32,231 bases of DNA, from NCBI RefSeq assembly GCF_002868845.1, contig NZ_PKUB01000018.1, positions 3,483 through 35,713 on the forward strand, read 5' to 3'. Below are positions 1 through 7,346 of this stretch, piece by piece. Every line of letters begins with the position of its first letter. Within the stretch, counting starts at the first letter, position 1. This DNA is from Desulfuromonas sp. (GTDB lineage Bacteria > Desulfobacterota > Desulfuromonadia > Desulfuromonadales > BM501). The position numbers were made by a program, and so were the translations under genes. The notes under the pieces were generated by a model. It saw only the letters and a program-made list of their open reading frames with translations, ran no database searches and was not told the origin of the DNA.

Positions 1-80
1 ATCGAAATGGAGCGCCGGGCCTGCACGACCGCTTCAGGAGCATTTTCTGCCGAGTTTCTTTGAGTCTTTTCCTCAGCCAT
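1..80 (-). CDS. pqiB: PqiB/MlaD-family (MCE) transport protein, N-terminal fragment
   Basis: Only the first 26 codons are present; the gene runs off the left edge. It starts at ATG 80-78 and overlaps the end of the upstream PqiA-like gene (stop 75-73) by a few bases, which suggests translational coupling. The visible N-terminus is polar and ends in an arginine pair followed by Ile-Ser, just where PqiB/YebT proteins enter their single membrane anchor before the MCE domains. No MCE domain is visible, so the call rests on gene order: two PqiA-like genes directly upstream, as in pqiAB and yebST (letAB) operons. The family forms tunnels that move lipids between inner and outer membranes. Inference from context. 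Confidence 0.6.
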   Translation of the reverse strand, partial: MAEEKTQRNSAENAPEAVVQARRSIS

Positions 81-711
81 GCTTTTCCTCCAGGGCATCC
101 CAGATCAGCCGTGGGTCGAAACTCTCCGCGGCGAACATGGTGATCACGACCACCGCGGCGAAGTAGACCGCCGCAGGACCGGCATCGACATTGGCCAGCG
201 CCCCGAGCTTGACCAGGGCCACCAGGATGGTGACGACATAGATGTCGACCATCGACCAGCGCCCCACGGCCTCGGTCATCCGGTAGAGCTGGGTCCGCTC
301 CTTCGGCCGCCATTGCGATTTGAACTGCACCGAGAGGAGCAGAGAGGTCAGGATCATCAGCTTCATCAGCGGAACGAAGACGCTGGCGATGAAGATCACC
401 GCTGCGATCTCCCAGGAACCGCTCTTGATGAAGTAGATCACGCCGCTCATGATGGTGTCGGCCTGCTCGCTGCCGAGCGTGGACGAGATGGTGATCGGCA
501 GCACATTGGCCGGGATATAGAAGATAAAAGAGGCGATCAACAGCGCCCGGGTGCGCGCGAGGCTGTTCGGCTTGCGCTGGTGGAGCGCCGCGCCGCAACG
601 GGGGCAGAGGGCCGATTGACCGCGAATCAGCGACGGCTGGCGGACCACGAGATGGCAGTCGTGACAGAGCACCAGGCCGAGCTGCCGGGCGGAGGCCAGC
701 GGCCGGTTCAC
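73..711 (-). CDS. PqiA-like inner-membrane protein, second half of a split PqiA
   Basis: A 212-residue membrane protein. The start chosen is GTG 711-709: it has a good ribosome site (GGAGGA, 6 bases upstream) and forms a GTGA overlap with the stop of the preceding gene; the frame stays open further upstream only by chance. A cytoplasmic zinc ribbon is seen at the N-terminus (Cys16, Cys19, Cys36, Cys39), followed by about four hydrophobic segments and the PqiA-type motif around WSMVDIYVV. E. coli PqiA and YebS/LetA (over 400 residues) carry two such ribbon-plus-membrane modules in one chain; here each module is its own gene. The partner is the adjacent PqiB-type protein, so a role in intermembrane lipid transport is likely (family knowledge). 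Confidence 0.88.
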   Translation of the reverse strand: MNRPLASARQLGLVLCHDCHLVVRQPSLIRGQSALCPRCGAALHQRKPNSLARTRALLIASFIFYIPANVLPITISSTLGSEQADTIMSGVIYFIKSGSWEIAAVIFIASVFVPLMKLMILTSLLLSVQFKSQWRPKERTQLYRMTEAVGRWSMVDIYVVTILVALVKLGALANVDAGPAAVYFAAVVVITMFAAESFDPRLIWDALEEKHG

Positions 712-1307
712 GACTTGTCCTCCAGGCGCTCCCAGACCAGGTGGGAGTCGACCGACGAGACCGCAAAGGTCAGGGCGAAGATCAGCAGGGCGAAGGCGAA
801 GACCGCCAGGCCAGGCACGATGGTCGCCATTTTCCCCAGTTTCACCAGTGACACCAGGATGCCGAGCATGAAGACCTCCATCATGCTCCAGGGCTGGAGG
901 TGCTGAAAAAGCCGGAACACCTGCATGGCAAAAGGGGCCCGCCGGTTCAACTTGAGCGGAATATATACGTAGAACAGGCCAATCATCTGGACCAGGGGCA
1001 CCACCACGCAGGTCAGCAGCACCAGGCACGCCAGGCCGAGCATCCCCTGCCGGTAGATTTCCATGATCCCGGTCAACAGCGCCGTGTGGCGCTTGATGCC
1101 GCCGCTCTCCATTCCGAGGAAGGGGAAAGTGACGGCGACGAGGAAGAGCACCATGCCCGCCAGCGTCCAGGCCAGCGTACGGTTGATACTGTCAGCCTTG
1201 TGTCGGAACAGGAGAGAGCCGCAGCGCAGGCAACGGGCGCTCGCTCCCGGTTGCAGGTCGGGGACGTGCTGAAGGAGGTCGCATTCGTGGCAGGCGGTTT
1301 GATGCAT
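708..1307 (-). CDS. PqiA-like inner-membrane protein, first half of a split PqiA
   Basis: A 199-residue protein starting at ATG 1307-1305, with an AGGAGG ribosome site about 10 bases upstream. It has an N-terminal zinc ribbon (Cys6, Cys9, Cys26, Cys29) and about four membrane segments. Its WSMMEVFMLGILVSLVKLG stretch closely parallels the WSMVDIYVVTILVALVKLG stretch of the next gene, so the two genes are paralogous modules. It is first in an apparent operon with the second PqiA-like gene (GTGA overlap) and the PqiB-like gene. In the family, PqiA/LetA proteins are the inner-membrane partners of MCE tunnels. No promoter is clear in the AT-rich region upstream. Confidence 0.88.
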   Translation of the reverse strand: MHQTACHECDLLQHVPDLQPGASARCLRCGSLLFRHKADSINRTLAWTLAGMVLFLVAVTFPFLGMESGGIKRHTALLTGIMEIYRQGMLGLACLVLLTCVVVPLVQMIGLFYVYIPLKLNRRAPFAMQVFRLFQHLQPWSMMEVFMLGILVSLVKLGKMATIVPGLAVFAFALLIFALTFAVSSVDSHLVWERLEDKS

Positions 1308-1868
1308 GAAAAACAGGCCTCCTGTATTTATGTAATATCAGAGACTTGAACATCTATTACCTATTTATCATATGGGTTTAATTCAATAATTCAAGTTTTG
1401 CTGACATCGGCAAATAACCACCGAAGGAGCAGTGTCACAAACCGGTTTTCGGGAGATACTTTGGGAAGGAGGCCCGTGGCCATTCTGGTGAAAGTTCAGA
1501 GCGTTTTTGTCTCTTGCCGGGGGTCACAGACGGTCTGGGCTTCGAGAAGGTTAGACAACGAGTAGCAGGGGTGTGTGTTTTTTCTGAGCCAAACTAAAGT
1601 ATGAGTTTGTTTGAAACCATTTTTTTTTAAAAGTATAACTTTAAAGCAATTGTGTAAAACCCTTTATCGTTTAAATTTTAGACAATGAATAGTGTGGCAA
1701 GTGGGCAATGTTTGATCTTTTGTGAGGGGGGTTCGAAAAGAAGCAGTGCTCGAAATCGAATCTGTTTCCTGTCACGGTACATGCCGTATGTGCCTTTTGA
1801 AACGGCTGACTCAAATATATTAGCTGGGCAAAGCACTCCCAATCGCATTGAAGGAAAGGAAAAAAGCC
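1308..1868. other. AT-rich intergenic region between divergent genes
   Basis: This 561-base gap separates the divergent pqiA-like operon and the Tat peptide gene. It must contain both promoters, but I see no convincing -35/-10 pair. Base composition drops sharply towards AT around 1590-1690, including a run of about nine T residues near 1622, unlike the GC-rich flanks. A palindrome AAACCGGTTT lies at 1439-1448. An open frame at 1685-1876 has no ribosome site and no recognisable protein features, so I do not call it. No RNA gene was recognised. Confidence 0.5.
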
Positions 1869-2096
1869 ATGAATGAAACGAAGAAAAGGGAGGGAGCGGA
1901 TGAGGGGCGCCGGGATTTTTTACGAAAAAGCGCTTACGCAGCCTATGCGACCCCGGTGATTATGGCCATGCTGGTGGAGAAGGCCAACGCGGCGAAGTCC
2001 TGGAATCCGGGCCGGGGCAACATTCCCAACAACGGGAAGGCGAAACCGCCTCGCGGAAATGGATACGGTCTGTCTAATAACGGCCGCGGGGGATGA
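1869..2096 (+). CDS. Small Tat-signal protein with Gly/Asn-rich mature peptide
   Basis: A 75-residue protein starting at ATG 1869, with a purine-rich ribosome site (AAGGAAAGGA) 8 bases upstream; an in-frame TTG at 1848 is a weaker alternative. Residues about 14-20 (GRRDFLRK) match the twin-arginine consensus. A hydrophobic stretch rich in Ala and Tyr follows, then a likely cleavage site after KANA, which leaves a mature peptide of only about 34 residues. That peptide is rich in Gly, Asn, Pro, Lys and Arg, has no Cys and ends in GRGG. Short Tat-signal proteins of this kind are annotated in many Proteobacteria without a known function. It stands alone and is followed by a strong hairpin. Export to the periplasm is well supported; the role is unknown. 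Confidence 0.72.
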   Translation: MNETKKREGADEGRRDFLRKSAYAAYATPVIMAMLVEKANAAKSWNPGRGNIPNNGKAKPPRGNGYGLSNNGRGG

Positions 2097-2137
2097 GATT
2101 CAGATCGACCATAAAGGCTCCGTAATTTTGCCTGCCA

Positions 2138-2175
2138 GAAGACTGGGGACTCAGGATGCTGAGTCCCCAGTCTTC
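2138..2175. terminator. Perfect 17-bp stem-loop downstream of the Tat peptide gene
   Basis: Arms 2138-2154 and 2159-2175 are exactly complementary over 17 bases with a four-base loop (GATG). The stem begins 42 bases after the stop codon of the small Tat gene. There is no U-run on either side, so it is not a canonical Rho-independent terminator. It could end or stabilise the upstream transcript, or be a small palindromic element. Confidence 0.5.
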
Positions 2176-2361
2176 GTCATGGCCCCTTCGAATCTGGTTT
2201 TCCCCTCCGGTATATCCGAAAATCGATATGGACAAAGGATAGGCTTGTGATTGAATCTTTTCATAAGTGACAGTTTTCCCGAAATATTGGGGCGCCCGAC
2301 ATCAGGGAACCACGGAGAGGTTGAAAGATGCTCCTGTTCCTTAAGAAAGGAGATGGACACC

Positions 2362-2925
2362 ATGGGTTTAAAGAAACCGCCATATCTGGCCCCCTGGCTT
2401 CTGCTGCTCGTTTTGGGATTGGTCGTTTGCGACCCTGCCTGGGCCGCCCGTGCCCGTCCTGACATGGCCAAGAAGGTTGGGGACCGAGCCCCGATCTTCG
2501 CCCTGGCTTCCTCCGAGGACCGCCTGGTCGACTACGACCGCGACTACTACGGGCAGCACCACCTGGTTCTGACCTTCTTCCCCGCGGCCTTCACCCCCGT
2601 CTGAACGGGGGAAATGGAGGGTCATCAGAGGAACCTCGACCTCTATGACCGCTTCAACGCCCGCGTGGCGGGTGTCAGTCGCAACGATGTCGAGACCCTG
2701 AGGTTCTGGACCCGTGAGTTGGGCCTGACCTTTCCCATCCTGTCAAATTCGGTGGGACACCTGGGGATATGGTTCGGCACCCTGAGAGAGGGTTACCCCA
2801 TGTTTTCCCGCAAGTCGGTGGTGATCGACAAGTGGGGGAGGATCCGCTATATGCGCGACGGTTCTCCCGATTACCGGGAGATCCTTCTGGTGCTGAAGAA
2901 ACTCCACCGGGAGGAGGAGATATGA
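2362..2925 (+). CDS. Exported selenocysteine-containing peroxiredoxin (TGA at codon 81)
   Basis: Read through the in-frame TGA at 2602-2604, this is a 187-residue AhpC/TSA-type peroxiredoxin. The start is ATG 2362, preceded by AAAGGAG at 9 bases; the ATG at 2353 lies directly against that site. Residues 1-28 form a Sec signal peptide (cleavage probably after AWA). The peroxidatic motif P-x-x-x-T-x-x-C appears as PAAFTPV-U at 74-81, with the TGA exactly where the catalytic Cys belongs. The fold continues unbroken: TGEMEGH follows, then SRKSVVID with the conserved Arg150. The mature protein has no cysteine, so without Sec it would have no catalytic residue; it would be a one-Sec enzyme reduced by an unknown partner. 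Role: peroxide reduction in the periplasm (family knowledge). A following lipoprotein overlaps by ATGA. A nonsense mutation is the alternative, but the position makes Sec far more likely. Confidence 0.88.
2620..2650 (+). promoter_or_regulatory. Candidate bacterial SECIS hairpin
   Basis: Sixteen bases after the TGA (2602-2604) the mRNA can fold into an outer 6-bp stem (GGUCAU 2620-2625 with AUGACC 2645-2650), a bulged C, an inner 5-bp stem (AGAGG 2627-2631 with CCUCU 2640-2644), and an eight-base loop starting 27 bases after the UGA. This is in the distance range of bacterial SECIS elements. If the top pairs open, the loop begins with G, as expected for SelB recognition. Folded by eye only. 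Confidence 0.5.
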
Positions 2926-3545
2926 AACGACAGATCATGGGGAGTCTACCCTTCTTACTGGTCGGCCTGATGGTTCTCGGCGGGTGTGCTTCATCCGTCA
3001 ATCCTTCTCTTGACCCCTGGGGCACCATGCGCCAAGTTGACGGGAGTGTCGTATGGCAGGAGGAATACGCTTTCGAGCCCCCTCCCTTACCCTGGCGGAT
3101 CCTCGATTTGGACGAAACCGACATCTCTCTCGCCTTCTTCCGGGGCTGCAAGGGGGATGACCCTGGCAGTTATCCCTGCGAAAGCACTTTCGCTTATGCC
3201 GAGGAGCCCTTTGGTTATTCGAAGGAACTTATTCAGCGCCAGGAGGAGTTCTTCAAGCGATTTCTCTGGGCGGCCCGGGTTGACTTCAAGCCTCCTCAAC
3301 TCAGGCCACTTCAGATCCTCGGAGAAGAGGGGCTCGAAGTGGTGACCGAGGGGATTGAACCGGTCCTTCGGCACAAGGTGTACTGCAAGGTTCTTTTGGC
3401 TCGGCGCGGTGAGCGTGTGGTGGCCTTTCATTTTACCCAATGGCGGGCCGCCGATGAGGCGTACGACCTGGCTCTGGTGGAAGACTTCGACCGCTTCGTC
3501 GACTCCTTCCGGTTTCAGAAAATATCCTTCTACGAACTTCTCTAG
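2922..3545 (+). CDS. Lipoprotein of unknown function coupled to the Sec-peroxiredoxin
   Basis: A 207-residue lipoprotein. ATG 2922 overlaps the peroxiredoxin stop as ATGA and is preceded by GGAGGAG within the upstream gene, so the pair is translationally coupled. The signal peptide ends in a lipobox (VLGGC, lipidated Cys22). The mature part is acidic and aromatic, with cysteines in FFRGCKGDDPGSYPC that could form a disulfide and another in KVYCKV. No known family is recognised. Because its translation depends on ribosomes reaching the end of the peroxiredoxin gene, production may be tied to UGA readthrough. A periplasmic or outer-membrane location is likely, with a possible function alongside the peroxiredoxin (inference from coupling only). 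Confidence 0.82.
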   Translation: MKRQIMGSLPFLLVGLMVLGGCASSVNPSLDPWGTMRQVDGSVVWQEEYAFEPPPLPWRILDLDETDISLAFFRGCKGDDPGSYPCESTFAYAEEPFGYSKELIQRQEEFFKRFLWAARVDFKPPQLRPLQILGEEGLEVVTEGIEPVLRHKVYCKVLLARRGERVVAFHFTQWRAADEAYDLALVEDFDRFVDSFRFQKISFYELL

Positions 3546-3922
3546 CGACGGTGCGGCATTTTTAAAATCCTTGCCCGAGGGAGGCCAGTCGGCATGTCTG
3601 TCGGCTGGTCGGGCCGTAAAATTGAAATCTGGTTACGTATTCCGCGGAAGTCGAGTTCAGAGGTGTTGCAGGAACTTACCCTCTGCCAGAGAAATCTGGA
3701 CGATTGAAATCAAAATCGACCTCGCGCCCCTTCCCATTCGCTCACTCAAGCCGCAACGCCGCAAAGAATGACATTGAGCCTCGGTTTGTAGCCCTCCTTC
3801 TTGGCGTCTTTGAGGCTTTGCGTGAGACACGGATCTTGGTTTTGCTTCCGACCGTCATGCTCATTCATTATTGTTGGAGTCGAGTGAATAATCAAAATTC
3901 ATAAATATCAGGGAGGCGAACG
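3546..3922. other. Intergenic region holding one copy of a dispersed repeat
   Basis: A 377-base gap between two lipoprotein genes. Its right part is the inverted repeat at 3737-3828. The left part (3546-3736) has only weak imperfect hairpins, for example around 3590-3615. Open frames here have no ribosome sites or protein signals. The promoter of the next gene must lie between 3829 and 3915, but no clear -35/-10 pair is seen. Confidence 0.5.
3737..3828 (+). repeat. Dispersed ~93-bp inverted repeat, copy 1
   Basis: The left end reads TTCGCTCACTCAAG followed by a CGCAA/GCAAAG-rich arm; the right end reads CTTGGCGTCTTTG followed by GGCTTTGCGTGAGA. The two arms are imperfectly complementary, so the unit can fold as a long hairpin with a less conserved centre of about 40 bases. 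A second copy lies in opposite orientation at 28282-28375, and both ends match it closely. Similar GCAAAG/CTTTGC intergenic repeats are known in other proteobacterial genomes. Both copies sit between genes. Confidence 0.7.
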
Positions 3923-4588
3923 ATGAGAAATAAACTCATTTATTTGGGTCTCTTCGCGGCCATCGGGTTGTGGGTGCTGGCTGGCTGCGCGCAGTCCACC
4001 ACCCTGACCGGAACCTGGATGGATGATGCCTACAAGGAAAGATCATTGAAAAAGGTACTCGTGATCGGGTTCGCCGAAGACGCTGTGGTCCGAAGGATTT
4101 TCGAGACCGAACTGGCCAGGCAGTTCGAGCTGCGCGGGGTGCAGGCAACGCCGGGGCACCGGGTACTGCCTGAAGGGGAGAGGTTGGAGAAGGTCATGAT
4201 CGCCTCGAGGGTGAAGGGGATGGGGGTCGACGGGGTCATCGTCACGAAGTTGGTCCGCAGCAAGACCGAGAGGGAAAGAATCACCGACGTCTCCGCTCGG
4301 AGCTATCCTCCGAGCGGATCGTACTACCCAGGGGTGCGTCCTGCCTATCGCGACTGGTACGGGGACTACGCGGGCAGTTACGGGTCCATAAGAAGGACCG
4401 AGTACATCATCGAATACAAGGTCGTGACCCTGGAAACCAACCTCTACGGTGCCGCGAGCGAGCGGCCGGTGTGGTCCGCCTTGTCGGAGACGGTCGTGGA
4501 GGGAGTCGTCCAGGATGAGATCGTATCCTTCAGCGAAGTGGTGGTGGACAAACTGGCCGAGGACGGCCTGATCAAGGGATCAAAGTAG
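3923..4588 (+). CDS. Lipoprotein of unknown function
   Basis: A 221-residue lipoprotein starting at ATG 3923 with GGGAGG six bases upstream. The signal peptide ends in a lipobox (VLAGC, Cys22). The mature protein starts with a TWMDD segment, followed by KKVLVIGFAEDAVVRRIFE, resembling the alpha/beta start of conserved lipoproteins found in deltaproteobacteria. The middle, around residues 130-155, is Tyr/Ser/Gly/Pro rich and probably flexible; the C-terminal half (VVTLETNLYGAASERPVWSALSETV) looks like beta structure. No enzyme motif is seen. The gene is monocistronic, with a strong terminator 42 bases downstream. Envelope location is well supported; the function is unknown. Confidence 0.82.
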   Translation: MRNKLIYLGLFAAIGLWVLAGCAQSTTLTGTWMDDAYKERSLKKVLVIGFAEDAVVRRIFETELARQFELRGVQATPGHRVLPEGERLEKVMIASRVKGMGVDGVIVTKLVRSKTERERITDVSARSYPPSGSYYPGVRPAYRDWYGDYAGSYGSIRRTEYIIEYKVVTLETNLYGAASERPVWSALSETVVEGVVQDEIVSFSEVVVDKLAEDGLIKGSK

Positions 4589-4629
4589 TCTCTTTCCTCC
4601 CTGCCCGAGTTCTTCTGTCTCCCTCCATC

Positions 4630-4662
4630 AAAGGCCACTCCCCAAGGTGGCCTTTGTTTTTG
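4630..4662 (+). terminator. Rho-independent terminator
   Basis: A perfect 9-bp stem (AAAGGCCAC 4630-4638 with GTGGCCTTT 4647-4655) with an eight-base loop, followed by GTTTTTG. It ends the lipoprotein transcript from 3923-4588 and insulates it from the kinase gene. Confidence 0.85.
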
Positions 4663-4813
4663 TTGCTGGGCCAGAAAGCTCTTCCCTAAAATGATACAAA
4701 TTGTTAATATTTCACAATTTCCTTTCCTGCCCGTCGGGTCGGGCACTGTTTTCTGTTTTTTGGGGAGGGCCGGTGCCGTCCCGGCCAGTGGTTGCTCAGG
4801 GGCTTTGAATTCC

Positions 4814-7312
4814 ATGGGAATTTTCCGGCAAGCGCCGATCAGGCACAAACTGAACCTGCTCATTCTGCTCGTCAGCGTCATCATCCTGCTGCTGACCACA
4901 GTCGCGTTTATTGTTATCGAAACGGTCTCCTACAAGAGAGCCGCTATTTCTGAACTCTCCTCTCTGGCCGAAATCATCGGAGCCAACAGCCGATCGATGC
5001 TGGTTTTTCGTGACCGGGCCGGGGCAGACAAGATGCTGGCAGCCCTTGCCGAAGAACCAAGTATCCGTTTGGCCTATCTTTTCGACAGAAAGGCCCGGCT
5101 CTTTTCCCGGTACGCCAAAACCTCTGTCCACCTGACCGAAGGGGATTCCTCGCGGGGTTCTCTCCCCGGACAGGTTCTTCAGGCTATCGAGGCGAGTCGG
5201 GGTGCCCACCTTTTCACCTCCGACCACCTGACCCTGGCGGCGCCGGTCATACACGACGGGCAGCACCTTGGCATGGTCCTTTTGCAGAGAGACCTGAGCG
5301 TTTTGCAAAAGCGTCTGCTCTGGTTCGGCGTTGCTGCCGTCTCCATTTTCGGTTTGCTCATCCTTCTGGCCTTTCTCATCGGGGCCAAACTGCAGAATCT
5401 GGTCTCCCGTCCCATTCTCAATCTTCTCGATACCGTGAAAGCCGTGGCCGATGAGGAAAACTTCGCATTGCGGGCCCGAAGGGGGAGCGGGGATGAGGTC
5501 GGGCAGTTGATCGACGGGTTCAACGATCTGCTGGCCCGCATTCAGGAGCGCGACTCAGAGCTTCACCAGCACCAGCACCACCTGCAGGAAATGGTCGATC
5601 TTCGGACCGGGGAACTGCTCATGGCCAACGTGGAACTGCAGGAAACCGTTCTCGACCTGGGCAGGGCCAACGAGGCTACCGCCGCCGCTAACGATGAACT
5701 GCAAGTGGTCGTCAACGAACTCGAACGCGCCAAGGCGGAGGCCGAGTCCGCCACCCTGGCCAAGTCGAATTTCCTTGCCATCATGAGCCACGAGATTCGC
5801 ACCCCCATGATCGGGGTCCTCGGCATGAGCGAACTGTTGCTGAAGGGTAAACTCGATTCCAACCAGCGCAGCCTGGTTGAGACCGTACATAATTCAGGGG
5901 ACGCCTTGCTGACCATTCTCGACGACGTTCTCGATTATTCCAAGATCGAGGCGGGCAAGCTGGAACTTGAAAGGGTCGACTTCGACCTGCGCGAGACCGC
6001 CGAGGCCGCTGTCGCTCTTTTTGCCCAGAAGGCCCATGGCAAGGGGCTTGAAATCTCCTGCCAGATCAAGCCGGGCACCCCCGAGTCCCTGCGTGGCGAT
6101 CCGGCACGCCTGCGCCAGGTTCTGCTCAACCTTGTCGGAAACGCGGTGAAGTTCACCGAGAAGGGGGAGGTGGCGATCCGGCTTTCCTCCCTCAGCGAGG
6201 AAGACGGCTCTCTCCTGCTGCGCTTCGAGGTCTGCGACACGGGGGTGGGAATCCCCCGGGAGGTCCAGGAGACGATTTTTGAATCCTTTTCCCAGGCCGA
6301 CAATAACACCACCAGGAAGTTTGGAGGGACCGGGCTCGGGCTGGCTATCACCAAGCAGCTGGTCAGCCTGATGGGCGGGGAGATCTGGGTGGAGAGCGAA
6401 GAGGGAAGGGGGGCGTCCTTTATCGTCGTGGTTCGGCTGGAGAAGCAGGAGCGCCTCCGGTTGTGCCATCGGCCGCTGCCAGAAGAACTCATGGGGGGCC
6501 GTCTCCTTCTCGGGAGCCGCCACGGGGGGACCCGTGACATGCTCCTGAGTCAGTCCGCAGCTCTCGGCGTGGCAGCGGACAGCGCCCCCGATCTTCCCCG
6601 GGTTCTCGATCTGTTGCGCCAGGGCGCTCGGGAGGAGCGTCCCTACCGGGTCGTCCTGATCGATGCCGATCTGGCGACGGGGCCAGGCGGGGGTCTGGAC
6701 TCCGCACTGACCATGGAGGCCTCGGCAGCCGGCACCCGCCTGGTTCTTCTCTGCCGGCAGGATCGGCGCTACGAGGATCTGGACAGGGGGAGGTGTTCGG
6801 ACGTCGAATGTTTGTACAAGCCCGTGCGGACAGCGACACTGGCCCAGTTTCTCGCCCGCGTTGGCAAAGAAAACGAAAATGCGCCCTCGCCCCTTTCCCC
6901 GCTCGCCGGGGAGGGGGCAGCGGACGATCGGAAAACTTCTGGGTGACGAATCCTGATTGCCGAGGACAACGCCACCACCCAGCGCCTGCTGAAAATCCTG
7001 CTTGAGGGAATTGGCTGCCAGGTGACCATCGTCGACAACGGCCTCGAGGCCGTCGAATCGGCCGGTGGGGGGGGGTTCGACTTGATCCTGATGGACGGGC
7101 AGATGCCCCAGATGGACGGCCTGGAGGCGACCCGCAAGATCCGGGAACGGGGCATCTCCGTTCCGATCGTCGCCCTGACCGCCCGCGCCCTGAAGGAGGA
7201 CGTCGATATCTGTCTCGCCTCGGGGATGGACGACTACCTGAGAAAGCCCTTTAAGCAGAAGCAGCTTCAAGGAATGGTGCACAAGTGGCTGGATGCTTCT
7301 CCCGCGGCGTGA
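4814..7312 (+). pseudogene. Hybrid sensor histidine kinase, C-terminal receiver split off by in-frame TGA
   Basis: Start at ATG 4814 (MGIFRQ), chosen because the first membrane segment follows; the ribosome site is weak. Order: membrane segment about residues 15-40, a periplasmic sensor resembling CHASE8, second membrane segment about 165-190, HAMP, coiled coil, HisKA with His326 (SHEIRTP), HATPase with N443, D475 (DTGVGIP) and GGTGLGLA from 504, then a degenerate receiver lacking the acidic pair, then a Pro/Ser-rich linker. An in-frame TGA (6944-6946, codon 711) stops the chain; the same frame then continues as a complete receiver (RILIAEDN, Asp761 in LILMDGQMP, Lys811), ending at 7312. The receiver has no proper start after the TGA; GTG 7022 would lack the acidic pocket. 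The first 710 codons still encode an intact kinase core. Either a nonsense event, readthrough, or a sequence error. Confidence 0.8.
6891..6917. repeat. REP-like GC palindrome inside the kinase linker
   Basis: CCCTTTCCCCG (6891-6901) can pair with CGGGGAGGGGG (6907-6917) around a five-base loop, with two G-T pairs: an 11-bp stem. It is translated as a low-complexity [12 protein letters not shown] linker, typical of REP-type palindromes inserted in reading frames. The in-frame TGA lies 27 bases downstream, in a GGGTGA tail that could belong to the element. Confidence 0.55.
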
Positions 7313-7346
7313 AACCGCCCCCCTGCGGTTTTCCATTATCGAGACC

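Noticed and set aside
1685-1876. 63-residue open frame upstream of the Tat gene
   Set aside because: No ribosome site, no protein motif, AT-rich intergenic composition, and it overlaps the real start of the Tat gene.
6944-6946. Second selenocysteine codon, in the hybrid kinase
   Set aside because: The position is a linker just before a receiver domain, where no catalytic Cys is known, and I see no convincing hairpin after it. Nonsense or readthrough is more likely.
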